Assembly (NCBI GenBank): GCA_933228895.1
Contig: OW121852.1
Span: 61,236,872-61,300,871, forward strand
DNA from: Platycnemis pennipes
Lineage: Eukaryota; Arthropoda; Insecta; Odonata; Platycnemididae
DNA length: 64,000 bases
Direction of reading: 5' to 3'
Of this stretch, positions 27,501-36,500 are shown one piece after another. The notes beneath the pieces were generated by a model, which was not told the DNA's origin, did not search any database, and was given only the letters and a program-made list of their open reading frames with translations. The position numbers and the translations under genes are program-made. Position 1 is the stretch's first letter, and the number at the start of each line of letters is the position of its first letter.

Positions 27501-30500
27501 TTGTCAAACCTCAATAAAGTAAGCCAATGGAAAGCTATCATAGAACATATAAAAAACATGGCTAAAACAACAAGGTAGCAACATAAAGTATGTGCAGAAT
27601 GGCTTAGATGTGAAGTTAGGAAAGCCTTTCACAATATGATATAAAAAAATATACCAGTGCTGTAGGAAAACAGTTAAAATAAAACTCCAAGATTTACTAT
27701 TTTCAAGATGCCTTGCATGAAATTCAATTGTTTTGGACAAGGCTAAAAAACTTTTGAGAGCAGAAATAGACAAAAAAGAGTACAATGAATAGCTCTAGAA
27801 TCACATCTTTACGCATGCCCACCAAATGTTTAACGTTGAACTAAATATGTAAAGCATACAGATTATTCATTACCTTTATCCTCAATCATATTGTTTGACA
27901 GGTCTATTGTGTGTAAAGGAGTATTCGTGTTGGCTATCAATGACAAAGACAGCTTATGAGCAAAGTCCCTGGAAAAAAAATGAAAAAGGAACATATCAGA
28001 TATAAATTGAGATGGCATTTAACATTCCATTCAGACAAGAGCATTTGATGACTCAAAGAACTTGAACGAAAAAATTTCCAACAAATTACACCGAAAGAAT
28101 GACTGGCTAACCAGTTGAATTATTTTGCTAAAATGATTTACCATTGGAAGGAAATACTTATTGAAAGTACAGTTACAGTGACTGTAATTTTTCTTCTGAG
28201 GCCTAGATTTTAATTCATCACAAAGCATATTCACATATCTTGCATTTAGCATAAACCACACTGAGGTAAAATGGTGAAAAGGAAACAACAAATTTCATTT
28301 CAAAATTTCACTTCTAAAGTCAACGAGGTACTACATAAAATTCTTTTTTTCACTGCAACTATAAAAATTTCTAAAGATTTTTCCCCACATTCACGTAGTA
28401 GTATTGATGGTACACAAAAATGCAGTCGCAGACAAAAATATTTACAACATAAGCAAGTGTTTGATAAAATAATTAAAAGAATCCAAGAGCTTGTTGTTTT
28501 TTAATTGTGACTAGCAATGAAAATAATTACCATCTCACACCAAGATTGTCCAGATGAAGCTCTTCAATACTAAGTGACTTTCGCATTACATGCAGAATTC
28601 TATCCAGAGCTTCATGGGATAATTTTATATTACTGGCACGTAATTTTGTAAACCATGTGTTATGCTCCAATGCACTTATGATGGGCACTAGGTCTCTGAA
28701 AAATAAAAATTCTACATAAAAATCTATTATAAGCTAACTTCTTATGTCACACTTAAAAGAGAACTTATAATTTACATATGTTATGAGTTTAAATCAATAC
28801 CTAGGTTTTATTAAAAACATACTATAATCACCTCATAAATACATTGAAATTTGTATGGTAACCAAATGAATGATTTATTACCATAGTCCATTACTTAAGG
28901 GTACCTAATTGAAGCTTTTTTCATTTTTGATTGGGGTGAGAGGACTGAGAGTATCACAATAACCTAGATTAGGGGAAAATAATAAGCCAAATAGAATGTA
29001 AAAAATAATTTTTAAAAAGCATGAAATAAAACTCTATTCACATACTTTTGGTCTAGGTGATCGAAATCCTTAAGGCTCAACTCCCGCGTATCATGAGATA
29101 AGTAAATGGTGTCTACATCCTGAAATACAAATGAAAATAAATTAAATTTAGTTCTATCCATATAATGTACAATTATTCTTGATTTATTCATATTTGACTA
29201 GAGTAATAATTCTGAGAAAGTTAGCAAGTCAATTCAATGAAAACACATTAAGCACATATTTTTAAGCATTGTAGGTTAAATTTTTTCATCACGTGAATTA
29301 AACTTAATAGCAACAATGACTTAGAAACCAATCCAAAAACTCAAAACCTATAGTGCTAATTTCCATACTATCAATGCCTAAGAACTCCTAGTTTTGGGAT
29401 GATTTAATCAAGGTAAGGTCGTAAAAATAAAAACAACAATTCATAACCACTTCAGAATTTAATTATTCCATCCCATGTTAATGGAAGTCGATAGGGTGAA
29501 CAATAAAACCCCAGTTTTGATAACATAATTATGCACATAAATAACACTTCCCTTTTAACCAATGAAGTTTGATGCAACACTGATAGGTGTTGGAGTTATA
29601 CCAAATTGCACATATGACAAATTAAGTAATATGAATGAGAACTTCAAAAGGAGGATACAAATAATTTAGTTTACTGGCAGGGTGTTTCTGAAAACTAATT
29701 GCCAGCAGTCTTGAGACCCAGTCTACCATTGCAATTGACAATAAGATACAGGGTATTTACGGAAAACATTGGGAAAAAGACACATCATGTGTGCTGGAAA
29801 ATATAGTACACATACCACAAACATATGGAATAACAAGCCATAATTTTAAATTTCAAGGCAGGTGGGATTGGTGTACACAGTGCTCACCATGTACTGACCC
29901 TAACAACAACTGGAATTAATGCATTTCATAGTTTCCTCCCCGAATGCTATCTGTGGTTTCTCAGAAAGTTCTGTTAACCATAAAACCACTCAGATTGTGT
30001 TTAGCTGGACATGTCCATGGAGTCATCTCTTCAGATTTGAACCCAGGACCTCAGTTCAGTAGCCCAATACTTCCCTCACTGGGCTACCACACTGGTCTGC
30101 TGACATCAGGACATTTATTTTGAAGAGGACTTTGGAAATGCCCAGTCAAACCTGAGAGGGGTTATTTTCTGGGAATTATGTAGATCTTTTGGGGAAACTG
30201 TAAGCACCACAGGGAAAGGAAATGACTTTCCTACCAGCCTCTTTGAATTCACACGCAGTTCGTCTGAGTCAGTAGTTGTGATCACTATCTTCACCAACCA
30301 GATTGACCTTTGGGTTGAACACAACAGCCTAACGGACAAGTAGACATATCACGTCACAAAATCAGGTGATGTAAACAAACCAGGGGGGATTGTGAGATAG
30401 AGCCACAAAATCATTGTTACACACACCAAAGTGGTGTAGGGTACAGGTGAGTGTGGGTAGGTACGTATCTGAAGAAATATTCTTTGTTCTAGGCTGAGAT

Positions 30501-33500
30501 TGTTACATAATGTTTATGAATTATTTTCCAATAGTTATTACCTTACAGACTTCACTTCTGATAATAGCCTTAGATGTGATACTGAAAGGTTCCATTGAGT
30601 GAGACTAGCCATGAAAAGGAGACCAGAAAAAAGTCACTATTGAAATAGAGTAACCATAAGGATTGAACTATGGCATGTCTCCCTCTTTTCCCTACTCTTA
30701 CTATCCTCAATGTTTGCAGAATTCTATAAAACTAGAAAATTAGTAAAACATTCATTTAATCGGCATAAGTCTAAATGCTTGCATTATTGTTGTCTGTGAA
30801 CTAACACATTTATTCCACATTAAAGCTACAAACACCTGGTCTCTCTAGCTATTACCAAGCCATGCCTAGGACCGGCTTAAGACAAAATGTTTACCCAGGC
30901 ATGAGAGTATTCCAGTACCTTCCCACTTGCCAAACTCTGTTACAACATATATTCACCAGTTGAATGTAGCAGTAAAAAATAAGTACTAAATTAGTTTGTT
31001 GGGCGTAAATTAAGTTGCTATTACCAAGCCATGCCTAGGACCGGCTTAAGACAAAATGTTTACCCAGGCGAGAGAGTATTCCAGTACCTTCCCACTTGCC
31101 AAACTCTGTTACAACATATATTCACCAGTTGAATGTAGCAGTAAAAAATAAGTACTAAATTAGTTTGTTGGGCGTAAATTAAGTTGCCCATTCTCGAATA
31201 AAAAAAAGTTTTTTCCATTCGCATGGTGCCCCTTCCTTTGTGGTGCTCCGGGCAGCCACCCCGGCCTTAAGCCAGGCCTGGCCATGGCCATTATCTACTC
31301 ATCCATTGTGGAACAATGAGGTTTTTATGTACAAGCTTCATGATTTGAATCCTAGCTTAACATACCCAAGCAACTTCATCCCTGTAGGGCATGTTGTGGT
31401 AATCACACATGCATGCATACTGAGTGGAAAACCCCCCACACGGGCCAACTCCACTTGAGCTGGGGGCAGTTCCTCCTGCACCCCCGTTGCGCGCATCGCC
31501 TTTGCCATAGCGACCGCCCAACACAATCTCTCCACCATGAATAGCAGCCAGCAATCTTCTAGCACCATCGTTGGGACCCAAATCAACTTTCCTTATGATG
31601 TGCCTGGTTGATAGAAGGAGGTAAAAGTGAGTTAAAAGCAGAAAGAGGAAACGAATAACTCTTGGCAAAGGAACTAGGCATGTGGAAATAAACACTCATA
31701 GCAGGTGGTACAGAAACTATTTCAGCAAAAGTTAAGCTCTTTCCTAGGATTGATTTAAAGAGCTATGAATAAGCTCAGAAATATCATTAATAGTGTCCAA
31801 TTTATACTCAATAGTCAATATCTAAGACAAAACGTAAAGCTTTCTTTAACAAAATATAAATTTAGCCATTTAAACAACAAACTACATCATCATGCCATAC
31901 ACAATAATATGGAGAAAGATCCTATAAATTTATTGTTAGTGATCATTAATTTTTAATGATTACTGAATAATCTGAATAATTCATCTCTGGACATCAGCTT
32001 AAATGTCAACAGTGAACAACAACTGATTAAATACTGGCATCCTTAAGAGCAATCATAATTAATTATTTAGCTAGGCTAATATTTCAGATACAGGAAGATG
32101 CAGCACCAAACCAATAGGAAAAACTATTGTTTTAGCTACACAGGCATTTAACAACAGAAGAGAACTCCTGAGGTGAAAATTGAGCTAAAAGTTAAAGAAA
32201 GAGTTACTAAAGCCACAAAATATTTGACTTTTACATCAATATATGGTCACTTTTAACTCTATTGAATTTAACGATGACCTTCCTACTTCATGGCTATTAT
32301 TTTGTGGCTAATGATTCATATTCAAGAAAAGTCACTTCAGGACATTAAAATCTGACCACACAACAGGAATTTGACACATATTTTTTATCAGTAACACACA
32401 TTATTATTTCCATAAAATTCAAAACTGTAATGAGAACTTCTTCATATATCCGGCCAAACTGTGACATTTGCATCCGTATTCAATAAATAAGCTGGAGGAG
32501 GATGAGCTAAAATATGAATGAACATTTGGCAGTCAGCACAGATGCCAAAACTGATGACAACTTACTCAAGAGGCACGGTTGGGAAAATGCTCTTAAGGGC
32601 AGAGGCAAGAGTTAGCACCATTGTTTCCACATCGGCCGAAGGTGACCCAGCAGTGCTGCATGGGCTGCCACCTTCCTCGGGAACAGTCGGAGGAGCAACT
32701 GTTTGGAATGAGTACACCTTGTCTCCAACGGTGAAACTCAGCTGAAAAAGAAGATAGATTTGATAATCTCCTCAATGACCAGCAAAATGCACAATACCCC
32801 AATAGGACTGAACAGCACAATTAAGTGGATTCCAGGTTCTAAATATCATCACACACATAAGTCAATGACAGCAAACATACAGTAACCAATTTATCAAAAC
32901 ATCCAACATTACTAGGACCAAACTTAGAGGAACTTCTTCATTTAATTTTCAATCAGCTCAATGGTTATAACTAATTCACATAATTTTTGCTTGTAAATCC
33001 ATTTTTCTCAACAATACTCAACCATATTGAGGACAATTCATATATATGGTGGCTCAGTCTACTCAGAAAACTTCCAGGTGGGCACCAAAGATCATTCAGA
33101 AGCACACTGACAATAGACTAAGCCAAATTTTAGCAAAAAAATATGCCACTAAGTCATAATGAGGCACCGAGAAAAAAAATTATGAAACAATTACCATTAC
33201 ATATTTCATGCTTCCACAGTAAACTATTGATGCTGATATGTATATATTTTAGGTCTACTTTACAAAGAAGTTTTTTGCCTCCATAATTCTCATGCACTAT
33301 GGTAAACCAATTAGGAAAGAAGTAACTGCATTTGGAAAAAGAGAAATACATATATAGTAGATGAATACTGGAATTGTAACAAATTAATAATGAACATGAA
33401 TAGGACACCTGAATAGCAACACATTTTGTTTAAGATGTTAACCATCTATAATGCAACAAACAAACTGAGGTAAAAGTTCAGCACATCTGACCAATACCCA

Positions 33501-36500
33501 AAGCTGTCACAGTAATTTATGAGCATCATATAATTCTGATTGAGCATGTCAGTCAGAATTATATGATAGAGGAACTCCTTTCTTTGTCCCATTTTCTATT
33601 AACAACTACCAAGCTCCATTGAAGACTAGCTGAGTTGGCTGCAAATCCTGAACTGAAAAGGATTCCAAGTTTGATTTTGCCGTGAAACTTTCAAGACATT
33701 AGTTAAATAAATGACTTATCCATTACAAAATATGAAATAAAATACCATTCTGTAATGGAAATACTTTGTGCAAATTTTCCTTGGTGCAATGCTTTGTTTT
33801 TTACAACAGCAAAGGCAGATGAAGAATTAATTCACACCTTACAATACAGCCCTATGATTCAATAAAACCTTAGCAACATTAACAGGCAAAAATTTAAAAA
33901 AATCAAAACTTATCCTGAGCTAGGAAACCACCTTTACAGGTTTTGGTTAGAAGTATTTATCCATGTCAATGCTAACTTTAACATTTATAATAGCATTTAA
34001 AGTATTACATAAAAAGAGAAATTGTCAGCAGAATAGCCCAGGCAAAAAAAAGGCATTTGCACCAAAATAAAATTCTGCTTACAACTATAAACACAACAGC
34101 GTGGAGGTGAGGAAACATCTCATTGGAACAAACATCTGGAGCATGCTACTAGATGCCACCGATGGACGATCACAGCAGCAGAAAAGTCAAGGCTGGAAGC
34201 AATGAACTGTGGTGCTACAGAAGAATGATGAAGATAAGCTGATTGACTGAGTAAGTAATGAAGAGAGGGATAAAAGAGAAGTCTACAGAAAACTCTTAAA
34301 AGAAGATGGGACAAGTAAATTAGCCATATCTTGAGACATGATGGCCTGATAATGACATTCGCTGAAGGAAAAGAGAGCAGGATGAATGGAAAAGGCAGGC
34401 CTCGTATCAGATATATGGATCAAGTTGTGAAGGATGTAAAAGAAAAGAATTACGTCAATATGAAGAGGTTGGCTAATAGAAGAATCAAGTGGAGAGCTGC
34501 ATCAAACCAATGTTAGGAATTTTGACCAAAGATAATGATGATTACATAAATAATATCACAAAACCTGAAGCAACTCCAATAAAGCATGACTTACCTGATT
34601 AGGTCTCTTGCTCTCAACAGCTTGGATCTCCAGATAGTGAAAGTGGAAATCAATCTAAAAAATAAAAGAATAAGGAATATATCAAATTTCTATTAGCTTA
34701 TAGCTTTTGGCTCGTGACTTAGTAACCTAACACAAAGGAGAAATCCTTACTTATTATGTAAAAAAAAATTACTTTTGTCTATTAATTCCCGAGGCTACAA
34801 AGTACAAAGGAGTGAACTGAAAATGCTGATTAGTCCATGTTTAGGAAGAAATTTCACCTGACCCTCAGCAACTATTGCTCCACAGGTGAGAAGTGCCAAC
34901 AGCAATTCATAGGCTCTCCCACAGTCCAAAAATAAAATATTTATTGCTTAATACCATACATATTTTTGAATACACCTGAGTTAAAAATTAACAAAGATTT
35001 AAAAAATTAAGATTTTCACCAAAAATTTCTAAATTGTTTGTAAATTACAGGAAAGTGAAATTTATATCAACAAAATTAAATTGACAGAACATTTTCCTGG
35101 CAGAAGTGTTACATTTTGCTAAAATCTCTGTGGCACATCTCATCAGTATAGCTCAAATTTGGTGATCCTACAAGAGTATACGGAAGATATGAAGAATTCA
35201 CATGTGGCTTGCTGTAGGACAAACTGTTCTGTTTTGGAGATAGGTGACAGATGATACCATGATTGGGGTAGGAGGTTTTGATTTAGAGCAGGGAATACCC
35301 AAGAACTGCCAATATTATTAGAATAAATGTGGAAATTGCTTGAATGTTGCAAATGTTCGCATTCAGAAATGTTTTGCACAATTTTGACTGTGATAGATAC
35401 CACATATTACCGCTAGAGATGAGTCGATACCAAAATTTATTGATTCTTGATACCGATACCATCAACCTATACATTTATACATTTTTTACCTAGTTTTCTT
35501 ACACATCATTATTAAATGTTCCATGAAATCTAAAAATGCAATTTTACAAAACAAAAATTTGAATATACTATTTACTTAGGGAAAAAACTTCTGATATTCC
35601 ACTATGAGGACATTATGAAAATAAAAACTGTTTGACAACACAAAAGTTTTAATTGTGACATTTCATCATAACTGAAATATTTTTAGAGAAACAATGTTTC
35701 AAATTTTCACTTCTTTGAATATGGAGACTGGTCAAATATATAAGCTAGAATCTCTGTAGCCTGAGATTTGCTAAATTTTATTAGCAAATTCAGAACTTGG
35801 AAAATTGTTGAAAGGAATCTTATACGTCATAAGGGAGAAAAAAACGGAATACATTCCTCCATTATGACATACAATATTCCTACTAACCAGTGACCCTATC
35901 CTATCTTATCCATATAACCTATCCAAAGAATATTTATTTTTAATCAAGTGGTAAAATAATAACATATTACAATGTTTCAATGTATTACTCCCCACAATCT
36001 CAATACTCCGTGATGTCTACAATACTCTGACTTTTCTTTCCTCTTCCAAGATCAAATAACATTTTCCCTCCTAATGCACGCTTACATGAGATCACTGACT
36101 CCACTTAAATGCATGTTTGACACCCTTGCTCTACATTACCATATTTTACCCATTGATTTTCTACTGTAAATAATTCCTTGGGTAACAATTAACATTCTTG
36201 TAAACTTTATTTGGCAATTTTTTCAATGTTGTCCATTAAGTTTAGAAATCATTACATGAGGAGTAGAAATTGACACCAAACTATTAATAAACAATAAATT
36301 TTAAAAAGAAACGTGATAAGAGTATATAAATTAACTTGGAATGCTTGTGCAAGTATATGTGGCAAATGTGAAGTTAACTATTCACATTTTACACACATGC
36401 AATGGTTGGAATTCAGATGCTGCGATTGCAATTAGTTTTTAAAACAAAAGATGGACTGGTCTTCATAATCTTACAGCATACAGAGATGTGGTTCAAAGAT

